This document shows positions 9,447 to 20,300 of a stretch of DNA of 64,000 bases, one piece after another (position 1 is the stretch's first letter; each line of letters opens with the position of its first letter). The notes below the pieces were generated by a model. The model saw nothing but the letters and a program-made list of their open reading frames with translations. It did no database searches and was not told the origin of the DNA. Origin of the DNA: Chrysophaeum taylorii (taxonomy: Eukaryota; Sar; Pelagophyceae; Pelagomonadales; Pelagomonadaceae); the NCBI GenBank assembly GCA_029834535.1, contig JAQMWT010000314.1, forward strand, positions 1 to 64,000, in the 5' to 3' direction. The translations under genes and the position numbers were made by a program.

Positions 9447-9896
9447 CTACGACCAGCTCGTTTTAGCTTCCCTGCGACTCTCGCGGCATACGGTGTGGCG
9501 CAGACGATCACTCTCGCGTTCGTCCTCGAGCGCGCGCATCGCGTCCTCGTCGCCGGCGTGCGCTTCTTCTAGTTGTTTGTCGCGCCTTGCGACGTGGCGC
9601 AGACGATCAGCCTCGCGTTCGTCCTCGAGCGCGCGCTTCTTCCAGACGATCATCACGCCACTCTGCAATTGCAATACGCTTGGCCTCGCGTTGACGCTCA
9701 AGCAGCATCGCCGTATCCTCGTCGCCGGCGGCAAGAGCTTCACGACGAGCGGCCCGCAATCGCCCCATCTTGTCGCGACGGACCGCACGTTCGCGCTTGA
9801 GAAAGCGATCGTCTCGAACACGCCACAAGCGCTTCCACGCATCAACAGCGCGCTTGTACACTTTCTCTTCGCCATTCCACTCCTGGGCGAGGACAC
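9447..9896 (-). pseudogene. Hypothetical charged protein fragment (duplication copy 1)
   Basis: Two frames hold parts of one Arg/Glu/Asp-rich protein: VYKRAVDAWKRLWRVRDD and AIAEWRDDRLEEA in one, then RALEDEREADRLRH repeated as RALEDERESDRLRH in another. The frames would join at the GC-rich run near 9635, suggesting an indel. The same arrangement is in the second copy (27849-28298). It resembles a charged helical or coiled-coil region; I do not recognise a family. Confidence 0.45.
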
Positions 9897-10454
9897 TCGA
9901 GTACTAGTTCCTTTTCAAAGGAACTTGCGCCTCTTTCGTTTTCCCGCACGATCTCCCGCCTCGCCGAGCCCCGGACGGTTCCTCTCGTCATCCCGGGCCG
10001 CGCGGTGGTCCGCCGTCGCTCTCCACGAAGGGGCGAGAGCCACGACGCGGTGTACCGCGAGAAAAACCAGAAGACGTCCTAAGCAGTCTTGCGTCTTACA
10101 GGTAATTTCTCTTTCTAGGACGTAAAAAGAAAATACGGAACGCATAATTAATCACCTGAAGAGCTTTGGCAAACAGCCTCTTTTCGAGAGGGCTAGTTTT
10201 TCAACCAAAGGATTTGTTTTCGCCAGTTGTCCGGTTTAGAGCGAGAGAGTACCAGGTCGTCAGAATGTTGAATTGTGGAGTGCCTTGTCGAGACCACGGC
10301 CGTACATGAACTGTGGGGGCCAGCGGGGACGTTACAACTACCACATAATTACAGTGACAACATTGATGAGCTTTTGAATACGTTATTGCACTCTGCGGAC
10401 ATTATTACTACACGTGCTTCTGACGATAATACCGAAGTACTCCGACTTGAGTGG

Positions 10455-10457
<3 letters not shown>

Positions 10458-10494
<37 letters not shown>

Positions 10495-10862
10495 TCAGAC
10501 CTCTCCCGAGCATGGGAGCCAGGCCGGACAGGCAGGTGCCGATCCGGAATCACAGAGGAAAATCACGCAGCTGGGGCTGAGGCGAGGGACGAGGACTCGT
10601 TGATGACGGACCGCCACTGCGCGCGGTCTTGTGCGAAGTCGTGCAAAAGCGTCGCAGGCCGCAAACGTGTTGGTCCACGAACAATCGACCTGTCCGTCGC
10701 GTTCTGCCCAACCGAGCGAACCCCATCCCAGCGCGGACTTTCCGGGTGCTAACCGGCCAGCCCGGGGGGCGAGCAGGCACCGTCCCACTCCGGGACGGCC
10801 GGGGCCGCCGCAGGGAGCAAGCGTGTTAGGTGCCGTCCTCCATCGCAACCAACGGTTAGCGC
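10458..10862 (-). mobile_element. LINE-beta 3' fragment with (TTAG)n tail (copy L1)
   Basis: On the minus strand a GC-rich segment ends AGAGGTCTGAAG and runs into GTTA repeats (plus-strand CTAA repeats at 10458-10493). Related copies are at 28855-29275 and 40649-41006, the latter two with target duplications. One minus frame reads HDFAQDRAQWRSVINESSS, like the end of LINE ORF2 proteins (weak). The target duplication is visible only on the left (TTGAGTGGAAC, 10447-10457) because the duplication ends near the LINE 5' end. Confidence 0.65.
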
Positions 10863-11603
10863 TCGCACCAAACTCAATGAGGCATTTTAAGCGGGGGCGT
10901 GAGCGCTAGTTGGTGGCACCGAGGATGCTGCAAGTACGAGCTAGGCGCTTGCAGCTACGCAGGTCCTACTTTCGCGGTACACGCACGTTGTGGGCACTCT
11001 CCAATGACCGCCATAGAAGGAGATACGCGGAGATACGCGAGGAGATTGGGGTAGGAGTTAGGACAGCGATTCGCGGCCTCACCAGCAGTTTCCCACGACT
11101 TGGCGTGGTTTAAACGGGCCCATTTTCGCACCTTCCATCGTAGGAGCATCCCAAACCGCGACTCGCCATGTTGCTGTTGTCACCCGCCATTCTTTGGCGG
11201 TAGATAGACGTACATGGTCAGCGTGAGACGGAGAGTGCGCAATTCGACAATCTCGAGCAACTCCGCGGGGCTAGGGAAGGCAACACTCCAGGAGCAGCCG
11301 TACCTCGTAGTCCCACGCCTAAGCGAGACAGTTCGGCGCCACGCACGCCGTTCAGGCGTCCTTTACCGTCGCGTACCCGATCCGGGGTTATCCGATCAGC
11401 TGGGACGTGGGACCGCAACGCGAACACGTGCCTTAACGCCCGCATCAACAACTCGCACGACCACAACTGAACACTTCCTTATGCTCCTCCTCGAGCACCT
11501 CAACAACCTCGCCCTGCCGCAAGATACCGTCGAGCACTGCGCGAGGACGTCGGCAAACTCGAGCCGCGGCATCTCAACCGCGAAGGGATGTCAACGACCT
11601 CAC
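10863..11603. other. Spacer with nothing recognised
   Basis: About 740 bp of unique-looking sequence between the duplication edge and the LTR of element A. The open frame 11214-11630 has no recognisable domain and runs into the LTR. I see no TIR, tail or RNA gene. Confidence 0.6.
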
Positions 11604-11917
11604 TGCAGAGCATTTGGCATGCAGTGGTAAGTCACCTAGGAAACCATCCCGTCTCATCATGCACGTCTGGAAGTATTTAATTCGGGGAATGAAAGGTATG
11701 TTCCCTATATCCTCAGAACACGACAGGCGGCATCTAGAACTACACGAGAAAGGATAAGTGTATAGTGCTACATACCTCGGGGCGCGCTAGACCATGATGA
11801 TGAGCTCGAGCTCAAATCAGAGGACTAATTGACTGTGTAGAAAGGAAGAAGAAGAGTAAGGAAGAGATCACGCTCTCAACGGACGGATAAGGGTAAGAGG
11901 CAGCAGATTTCTCTGCA
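11604..11917 (-). repeat. Element A 3' LTR
   Basis: 314 bp, starting TGCAGAGCATTTGG and ending TTTCTCTGCA, with TGCAGAG/CTCTGCA terminal inverted bases. Highly similar to the 316 bp LTRs of element C. The coding-strand polypurine tract GAGGGGG (11918-11924) precedes it, as in B and C. Confidence 0.9.
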
Positions 11918-12071
11918 CCCCCTCGAGATGTCTTAAGCGCAAGGTGCGACTATAGAACATCTCATAAGAAAGATGATGATGAAGGAAAGAAAGAAAAAAA
12001 GGAGAATACAGTCTTGATGGTCGCAGAGGTCACATACGAAGCATCAAGAGTATAGCAGGGTGTCTTAGGGC

Positions 12072-14056
12072 TTAGGGCTTGGACTTGGTGGAGGTGAGAG
12101 TGGACTTGACGCTTTTGAACAGAGCATTACGAAACACAGGTACGACAGACAGTGTGTTAAGGCTCTCTGAGGTGGTGGACATCGTTACTGGTTCGAGAGT
12201 ATCGGTATCGTCGTCGTCAGCTTCTGCTGTCAGGTGGTGAACACCAATAGCAGAATGGTGTGGTACCATACGAAACGTGAGTGCAAGTAAAGCATTCAGT
12301 ATGGATGCCACCAGCGAGTCAAGTTGTAGGGTGTCCAGTTGGTTTTCCAAGAAGTTGGACTCAGCGAACGGATCCGAGAAGATAGAAGAGTCTTCCGATT
12401 CACATGCGAGGGGGATGCTTTGAATACACGAGAGCAGCTTGTCACGCAGATGATGGAGGTGATCGTCCGGGGAGGAGTGGTTGGCGGCATATTGGTCATG
12501 AGCGGTAAGCGTTAAGCGAGACAGCAGCTCTGTGATCTTATACAGTGATGTAAGTAACTCGTGTGCATTGGCTGTAAGAGGAAAGAGCCGGTTCTCCAGA
12601 GAGGTGATTGAAGCAATGGCAGCCTGTAGATCTGTGCGCAGAGATAGATTCTCAGCACTGAGGGTGTTGACCTTGCGGATATGTAATCGAAGAGTTTCCT
12701 GGAGTTGCTCGACTTGTTGACGCAAGGCATCGACATCATCAAGCGAGGCAGCAGGAGCAGGGTGTGTCGATGGCGAAGACATCTCCAGAGTAGGGTCTGA
12801 TGTGTAGAGTGAGTAGTTTAACGACGTTTCGGTCAACACATGCTGTGCAAGTAGGGGGTGTTTCGCGTTGAAAAACGCAGAAAGTCTTGGTGTTCTGCCT
12901 GAGTATAGGTGGGGCCAAACACTACATCCAGGAGTGACGGCGGTTTTGTATCATCTGAAGATGATACGTAGTCGTCAAGATGTTGTGCCCACGATTGGGC
13001 AACGGTGGTAACCACAGGTTGGAATTTGGAGGGCTTGAACATAGCCTGAGCTTTGCGACTCTGTGTTCGAACAAGAGTTACAAGGAAATTAAGATGCTCA
13101 AGGTGCATCTGTGTTATAATCCGAAGATCCAGTGCGAATGGCCATTGTGTAGTAGGATCTGTTGAGGACTGAGCGGATACAGATAAGACTAAGTTAACAA
13201 GTGACGGGTGTTTTGTTAGTACGCTTGTCAAAAGAGTATATAACTCCCTTGGCAATTGATATATGCGTATGAGGGTAGCGCGTATATGACCAGCTGAGCG
13301 CGCATCACAAGGGAATTGGAAGGAAGTATCATTGCGAGCACATACGGTAGGTTGTATAGGCACCTGATCAGTATTGTGACAAGCAAAGCACATTCCCATA
13401 GTAATAGCAGAGATGGGGATGTGACCATTCTTCTTATGGTCGTCCGTGTTGAGGTGACTCAGCACTTCAGTGGGGAGTTCACGAGGTGTTCGTGCCTTGG
13501 AACTGTACGTGGTCGAGACAAGGAAAGTCGGTTGTCCAAGACCATTGAGGCACTGCGTACAAAAAGATGACAAAATGAAACGTTCGCGTTTGGGGCCTCT
13601 GTAGCATCCAATAGAAGCAGTAGCAGGAGCAGCCTCCCAAGGTATAGTAAAGGGTAAGCGCATGGATATGAATGTGGTCAGTTCCACAAACAATGAAAGG
13701 TCAGTAGACTCATAGATAGAGTTTAGGGCAGTGATGAGTTCCACTGGCATAAAAGAAGAGAGAAATGGGGTGACAGGGACACGGAAGTTCTCAAGGAGAG
13801 AGATTCCCCGTTCGTACAGAGCATAATCAATGCTGAGGCCGTCCTGGCGTGTTAGCGATTGATGTAAAGTATGTTCGACTGGTGTCGGTGCAACAGCAGC
13901 AGCCTGCGGGGTAGCAGTAACAGCGGTCATGGGTTGTCGCTTTTGCGACAACCTGGGAGAAGGTTCAGCCGTGGAGAGCGAGCGTGGGACTGTCCTTCGA
14001 ACGACTGGGGAGATGCCGCGGCCACGGGAGTGCCAAGAAAAAGACATGTGCGACAC
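12072..14056 (-). pseudogene. Element A post-RNase H ORF (Cys/His cluster, coiled coil)
   Basis: Two frames overlap at 12833-12839. The upstream part (14056-12833) starts MSHMSFSWHSRGRGISP and contains FCTQC near residue 165, then CFACHNTDQVPIQ, VCARN and FPCDA, a cluster that could bind zinc. The downstream part (12839-12072) starts at the TETSLNYS motif and continues with heptad-like VEQLQETLRLHIRKVNTLSA and ENRLF segments, a likely coiled coil. Element C reads through the junction in one frame (FLNAKYPLLAQHVLTETSLN), so A has a frameshift near 12870. I recognise no family. It could be an env-like third ORF, a displaced Gag, or something else. Confidence 0.6.
12812..12836 (-). other. SLNY motif, element A site 4
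   Basis: Coding strand TTGACCGAAACGTCGTTAAA encodes LTETSLNY, between the Cys/His part and the coiled-coil part of the 3' ORF. Confidence 0.85.
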
Positions 14057-15672
14057 TCACACGCGTACAAAAAAAAAATGTGGCAAGAGAAGGTAAGGCC
14101 AGGGATAGTTTAACGACGTTGCGGTCACAAGAGTTAGGTATCTCCAATCCTGTAAAGGATTGTCGTGAGAGGCATGATGCATACCGAGTAGAGAACGAAA
14201 AGTGGAGAACTCAGCCGCAAGTGGTTTTGTAAAACCATCAGCCACGTTTAGCTTGCCGGGAACATGATGGACTCGAGTTTTCTGTAGCGAGATGTACTCA
14301 CGGATCTTAAACCATCTAGTCGACAGTGCCTTGGATCGAGAGGATCCATCTGGGTTATTAGAGGTGTGAACAGCAGCGGCATTGTCAGACAAGAGAGGTA
14401 GGCTCCTGATGAAGCGCATATCTTCAGCAATTGGGTTGTCATTGTCATCGAAATCAACGGGATCAGCGGTGTTCTCACCATTAATATTGTTGACGTAGAG
14501 GTGGGGTTGACGACAAAGGAGAGTTCCAACAGCAGCTTGCGTAGCCAAACAGCTTCATCAGCACAAATACTGAGGGCTATCAACTCAGCTTCGTGAGTTA
14601 AGCAGGAGACAATCGGTTGAAGCTTGCTTTTCCAACCTATAAGGCAGTTGAAAAGATAGAAGACAAACCCGGTGGTAGATTTCCTATCTTCCTGTGCTAA
14701 GGAAGGGGCGTTGTCAGCGTCAACCATGGCAACTAAGAGATCAAACTGTCCAGTGGATACATCCTGCGGTTGGTAGTCGACCACAGTGGAGAGATCAATT
14801 CGATTAGCGGAGACAGTGCGAAGGTGAGCTTCAATAGCATTACCTTTAGGATGGAACCAGAGGCGAAGTGAGCGGTTTTCCGGCTTCTTGAGGTAGCGAA
14901 GCAGGTGCTCTAGCATTTGGACGCGAACCTAAGTGGGTGCATGCATACCACGCGAACATCTGCCCAAGGCTTGCGAGAAGTCAGGTCTGCAGGCCACTTG
15001 CATGAACACCAGCTTGCCAAGGAGGGTGGCAAAGTGCGAATTGATGTACAACTCTATTTCAGAGCTGGGAGTGCCATCTTTATACTTGAAGGACGATGAC
15101 ATAGGATATTTAAGCGGGGTCAGTTGCTGCAAGACTTGGTGATCAGCGAAGAGTTCATCCAGCTTGGCTTGCACATCCAGAGAATTGGGACCATCAGATG
15201 TGCGACACACGCGCATGCCTAGGAGGGTATGGACAGGTTCAAACTGCTCTACAGCATACCGTTTGTGGAGGGCATCCTGTAACTCAGTACGAAGAGTGTC
15301 ATCATTGGACACAATAACAATGTCGTCTACAGACAGACTGCATACGACGAACTTAGCATTTGCGGATACTCGAGCATATAGGCAAGAGTCCGAATGCAGG
15401 CGCTTGTAGCCAAGGCTACGGAAGAAGCCGTCTATCTCTTTGTTCCAAAGAGATGGTGATTGCCGAAGTCCATATAGTGACTTCAGCAGTTTCGGTAGGC
15501 GTCGGCCCTTGTACTTAGCGTCATCGGGGTAGATAAGCTTGATGCCGTCTGGTAACTGAACATAGACGTTGGCATCAATGTCAGACTGAACGAAGGCGTT
15601 CGGGACGTCTGCGTGGTAGACAGGCAATTGCTTGTATGCTGCAATAGCCAGTAGTACCCGGATTGCGGTCAT
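14057..15672 (-). pseudogene. Element A RT (partial) and RNase H
   Basis: The frame 15672-14929 holds YHADVPNAFVQSDIDANV and the catalytic LSVDDIVIVSND of Copia RT. The frames 14916-14248 and 14548-14057 hold VAMVDADNAPSLAQEDRKST, THEAELIALSICADEAVWL, LSDNAAAVHTSNNPDGSS and KLNVADGFTKPL of RNase H. The last frame runs on through DWRYLTLVTATSLNYP, showing that RNase H and the SLNY site 3 are in one frame here. Frame breaks near 14920 and 14500 make it inactive. Confidence 0.85.
14105..14127 (-). other. SLNY motif, element A site 3
   Basis: Coding strand GTGACCGCAACGTCGTTAAA encodes VTATSLNY, in frame with RNase H and just after it. Confidence 0.85.
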
Positions 15673-15676
15673 TGTG

Positions 15677-15822
15677 AAAAACCGGAAGACGTCCTAAGCA
15701 GTCTTGCGTCCTATAGGTAATTTCTCTTTCTAGCAATTTACTTACGGCTTATCTTTTTTCTTTATCTTCTTTCTTTCCTGGTTTGGAAGCAGTCTCGCGT
15801 CTTATAGGTAATTTCTCTTTCC
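15677..15822. other. Duplication-type flank, third partial copy
   Basis: Contains two versions of CTTATAGGTAATTTCTCTTT, as at 10100 and 28500. It continues at 21686 (TCTAGCACGTAAAAAGAAAA) after the H1 and T1 insertions, so it is the target site of H1. Confidence 0.7.
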
Positions 15823-15867
15823 TAACTACTAATCGACAGATGTTTGTCTGTCTGTTTGTCTGTCTTT

Positions 15868-16025
15868 AAATGTCGACTGCTAAGAGGGGGGGGTGTGTGT
15901 GGGGAGCATGAAGGATGTGGGTGGGTTTGTGGGGTATGAGGGATGTGCCTGACGGGCGGAGATAAGTACGTTTGTCTGTCTTTAAATGTCGACTGCTAAG
16001 AGGGGGGTGTGTGTGGGGAGCATGA
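15868..16025 (-). repeat. Two tandem LINE-alpha 3' tail fragments
   Basis: Two successive copies of TTTAAATGTCGACTGCTAAG (15868 and 15980), the first extending into the TGCCTGACGGGCGGAGATAA part. TTTGTCTGTC repeats precede each, as a tetranucleotide tail on the other strand. Confidence 0.75.
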
Positions 16026-16068
16026 ACCCGATTTAGGGTAAGGATCAGGTAGGCCCGCCAGCCAGACA

Positions 16069-16661
16069 TTGATCCTCCAAGCCGTCTACGGCGACCTCGC
16101 AGACTATTTCCACGACCCGCGGCGGCTCTTTCAGCGCGCCATTCTCACGCCCCGTCGAAACGATGTTGTCGATGCTGACAACGCGCGCATGACCGCGGCC
16201 TTTTTTTCCCGGAGACGAGGCGTCGGAGTTCTTTTCGGCAGACTAGGTTGGGTCGGAAGACGACGCCTCGCTCTTTACAGTCGAGTTTTCAACTCCCTGA
16301 CCAGCAACGGCATGCTGATTTTGAGCGCGAGCTGAAGGTCTTCGCAACCTCGACCAGTCGCACGGCCACTGCAACGGTACCAGATACATGATCGATCGTG
16401 TCGTTGTCACCGAGGCTCCTCCAACCTGTATCCCTTAAGGCCCGCCTACGCCAAACGATCAACAAGAGCCAGGGCCAGACGCCCCGCGAGGTCGGCGTCC
16501 TCTTGGCGAAGCCCGTCTTCTGCCACGTCCAGCTCTACGTGGCTCTCTGTCGAGTCGGCAACCCCGAGGATATCCTCTTCTGGGTCGACGACTCCACCCT
16601 GCCCCACACGTGCTGCGCAATACCGATAAGCCCCCTCCCGGCTTCTACACGCGCACTGTAG
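16069..16661 (+). pseudogene. Helitron PIF1-like helicase C-terminus (H1)
   Basis: Reads DLADYFHDPRRLFQRAILTP, then FNSLTSNGMLILSA, NLDQSHGHCNGTRYMI and, in a second frame, INKSQGQTPREVGVLLAKP with VFCHVQLYVALCRV, ending at the TAG 16659-16661. These are the last conserved helicase motifs of Rep/Hel proteins, including the motif with INKSQGQT and the VFSHGQLYVALSR-type motif. No Rep domain or Walker motifs are present. Frame changes and the missing N-terminus make it a relic. Confidence 0.85.
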
Positions 16662-16945
16662 GTGAACTTACTGGGGCCAGGTGGACTTACTGGAACCAGG
16701 TGAACTTACGGAGGTTAGAGATTGGGAGTAGGTGAAATTAGTGACCAGGCGACCTTACTGGGACGTGAGCTTACTGGGGTTTTTTGTGTAAACTCAAAGG
16801 TTAGCGGCGTGTGCGGATCAAAGCAGCTTAGATTGGCGGGGGTGAGAGCGACGAGTTCAAAGGAGAGGGGTGAGTGGATGTGAGCACGAGTGGGTTTACG
16901 CCGAACTTACTGGGGTTAGAGATTGGGACTAGGTGAACTTACTGG
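16660..16945 (+). repeat. GTGAACTTACTGG repeat region (Helitron 3' part)
   Basis: Irregular copies of GGTGAACTTACTGGGACCAG and TTAGAGATTGGGACTAGGTG, plus a unit with CAAAGCAGCTTAGATTGGCG. The same repeats occur on the other strand at 22685-23035 and 23750-24125 next to helicase relics H2 and H3, so they belong to the element. Confidence 0.8.
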
Positions 16946-17323
16946 TAGGGTCGGATAAGGAACTCGGGGGTCCCGCGCCGGGGCCGAAAATCCCCAAGGA
17001 TTGGCGGGCTTTTTTGTCCGTCGCCAAGTTGACCCAAAATGGTGCCGATTTTATCTTGGAACGAAGTCCGTAGCTGCCGATTTGGCGAATCTACTTGGGA
17101 GTGAGGTATTTTGGCGCCTCGGTGGAGGCGGGGGCCTAGGTGGCTCTACTCTGCACGACGCCATCGGCTCCAAATACAACAACCGGCGCATCGGGAATGT
17201 CCGTAGGCCCAATGAGGGTCGTGTGGGCGTTTAGACGGCGCCTTTTGTTCGCTGGGGCCAGTTCTAGTGTCCTCGTCTTTCCGGGCGTCCTCGGGAGACC
17301 GGCGTCGGGGCCCGCGAACGCAG

Positions 17324-20300
17324 CTATGCGTAGTCGTCGTCGTCGACGTCCATCGCGTCCTCCTCCTCCTCGTCGTCGTCGTATTCGTTGTCCTCGGACA
17401 CGAAGCGCCAGGAAGCCGGCTTGGAGCCGTTGAAGAAGGTGGGGCGGTTCGCGAGGAGCCACCCGCTGAAACCGTCGTCATAGGAAACGAAGATCCAACC
17501 CAGCCCGAGTTTCTTGCGACCGTCCTTGGAGTTCTCGTCGGATACCGCCTCGATGGTGCCGGGCATCCAGTAGCAGCCCGGGTGCCCCGACAACTCCCAG
17601 AGAACCTCGACGCGTGACCCGACCAACGCCACGTCAATCGTCGGTAGCTTCGAGCGGCCACTCGTTGTCCGCGTCCGCTTCCTCGGATGGCGAAAGGCGC
17701 GGCACTCCTCAACCTTGGCCTTGAGCTCGTCAACGCTCAAGTGCCGCCTCGCGTCGAGTTCGAGACGCTGGGCCGTCGCGGTCCCGAGCACTGGCAGCTG
17801 CCGTCGGCGCTCGCCCGGGACTACCGCCTCGGCGACCAACTCGCGGGAGTTGGTCTTGATCTGCTCGTAGACGTACTCGAGGTGCGCGGTGAGGAATTCG
17901 ATGTTGGCCTTGGAACCGGCCGAGCCGATCGTCGGGTCCTTGCCCGAGGTGTAGGACTTGGGTTTGAGGTCGCCCATGCCCATGCCGACGACGTACCTGT
18001 CGATGTTCTCCTTGAGGACCTTCGACCGCGCAGCGTCGCTCGAGATCTGCTTAAGTGCCGCATCAAGTCGCTTCTTGACCGTCGAGAGCAGGGTCCTCCC
18101 GACGAGGGCCTGCTCGTCGACGACAGGCTTGACTTTCATGGCCTCCTGGGCCTTGGCGTAGTCGTTCACCTGGCGCTCGAGGGCCTTCTCGACGAACGCG
18201 GCGGCGCGACGGCGATGGTGCTCCTTCGCCGCCTCCGCGCGCGCGGCAGCCTGCTCCTTGTGGTTCTGCCGACCACGACGAGCCGCCTCCATCAACACTC
18301 CTCGAAAGTCGTCGCCGAGCGTGGCGAGACGTCCTCCACCAACTCGATCGCGCATTCGAGCCTTCGTCGTCGTTCGACCAGCGACCTCGTCGGCGACGCG
18401 TCGCCGGCGCTTGGTCGTAAAACTCGTGGCGGCCCGGTCGAACATGTGGTCCCGTTGGCACGCGACGACCCCGACGCAGTTCACGACGCTCATGTTGACG
18501 TAGGAGGCGTTGTAATACTTCAATACGCCAAACTCGCCTTCGACCTCGTTCGAGTTCCGCCGCGCGCCGTCGAAGGCCCTCCGGAGCTCCGACGTCTGGT
18601 TGACCGCCGCGAGGTCGCCGTCGCCGACGTAGCGCATAGACTACCCCCTCGAACGTGCGGCGCATGCCGCGGCCCCAGGCCCGGAGCGCGTCGAGCATGG
18701 TCTTGGCCTCTGGATCATTGGTGTCAGTCGGAGCGTAGAGCCGCGCCCGAACGGCCGCGACGTCGCGGATCGTGGACTGGCCGTCGACGGACAGCTTCGC
18801 CGACCCGGCCCGCGTCTCGAGGAACTGGGCGTAGGTGGCGATCTCAGTGTCGAAGGCCTCGTAACCGGCGGTCGCAACGAGTTGTGGATTATCCTGGCAG
18901 ACTTGGAAGAAGGCATGCACTCGCTCGAGAACGCCCGCCATGTCGAGAACCGACCAACCCTCGAGGGCGTCCGATGCGGCGAAAAATCGGAAAGGCACCG
19001 TGAGCTTGTCGTCGATGATCGCTCGGGCTCGAATGGCTCCGGCGACCTCCTGCGAGGACAAGGTCGAGAAGAGGTTGTTCCTGAGGATGTTCTGCGGCGC
19101 GTAGCTCGCGTTCTCGAGGAACTCGACGAGAAACGGGAGGTTGTGGAAGATGACCCAGGCCGCGTTGGTGCACGCGTCCTGCCGCGTCCCCTTGTCCGTG
19201 CGGCCGAGCGTGAGGTAGAGCTCCGACGGGTGCTTCTCCTCGAGGAATGCCCGGAGAGGGGTCCCGAAGCCCTTCCCGTAGCGATCCACGCCCTCGCCGA
19301 TACACTTGGACAAGGCATGAATGACCTTGTTCAACTCGCCGGTGAGGCGCAGGTGCTTCGCCTCCGAGCTCTCGATGCTATCCTTCAGCAGCGTGTCGAG
19401 CATCTTGGCCTCCTCGGCGGCGCCGCCGTCGAGCCATGTGTTGCCTGCTCAACAAATTGCTGGTGGGACGGCACGACGTACCGAGATGTCGCTGGCAGTT
19501 CCCGTGAAAGACACGAGTCTTCGCGTCGCGCTCGTCTTGCGTCATCAAATTCCACAGCTCTTCCCCGATCTCCTTCTGCACCGCCGCGAGGACATGCTCC
19601 TGGAGCTCGCGGACCGATGCGATGGCGGCGGAGGCGTTGTCGGTAACGATGGCCCGGCCGGCGAGATTCTGCACGCCGGCGCTGCCGGCGGCCGGGAGCG
19701 CCTCCGCAGCAGCGTCGGCTCCGTAGAGCTCCTGGTAAACTTGATTAACGAGCTGGAGCGCTCGATTCAGGTCACCAAACCGATCGTTGATCGCCTTGGC
19801 CTCGCCAGGCGCGCTCTGGTCGGAGATCTCGCTCGCGCCCAGCGTCCAGTTCTCCGTCACGCCGCCGCGTGTGACGCGAAGTTGGGTAGTCGCGATCTCC
19901 TTGCCGTCGAGCGGCGACGCGTCCGTCGCCGCGTCGACGACGTCACCGTATCCCACGGCGAGGGCGACGGCGGCCTCGTGAAGGACACCCATCTCGGAGC
20001 GCAGGTCGCGAATGAAGCGTGCGGACGGGAGCTCCATGTCGCGCACTCGCTCCGGGCCAACGACCGCCTCGACGACCGAGACCAGGACCTCGGGGATTTC
20101 CGCAGGCGCAACCCGCGAGGCGAGCAGTTTCATACACAGCACCCTGAGCTTCGAGTCCCACGGAGTGCCCTTGCCGGATCCCTTGCCGGACGGCTTCCGC
20201 GGTACCCACACTTCGGCGTTCTGCTTCTCGAGGACCGCGACCCGCTCCCGCAGCCGCTCGATCTCCTCCTCCCGGGCCTGGACGCGGTCCTCGGCAGCCG

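Larger units (their letters stand above)
2336..10862. other. Segmental duplication, copy 1 (interrupted by Copia-1)
   Basis: The sequence at 2336-4007 plus 9374-10862 is nearly identical to 26003-29270, in the same order and orientation. The left edge is a CAAA array in both copies; the right edge lies at the 5' end of a LINE-beta insertion present in both. Copy 1 contains the 5366 bp Copia-1 insertion that copy 2 lacks. Copy 2 contains a LINE-alpha piece at 27722-27810 that copy 1 lacks. Confidence 0.9.
11604..15676 (-). mobile_element. Copia family 2, element A (5'-truncated)
   Basis: Starts with a 3' LTR (11604-11917) and continues through the post-RNase H ORF, RNase H and part of RT, all on the minus strand and close to element C. 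It stops inside RT at about 15676, where the sequence switches to duplication-type DNA (GAAGACGTCCTAAGCAGTCT). Protease, integrase and 5' LTR are missing. Confidence 0.9.

Noticed and set aside
10458-10493. CTAA repeats considered as telomere-like sequence
   Set aside because: Only 4 bp period, short, and always next to the same LINE-beta end with target duplications.
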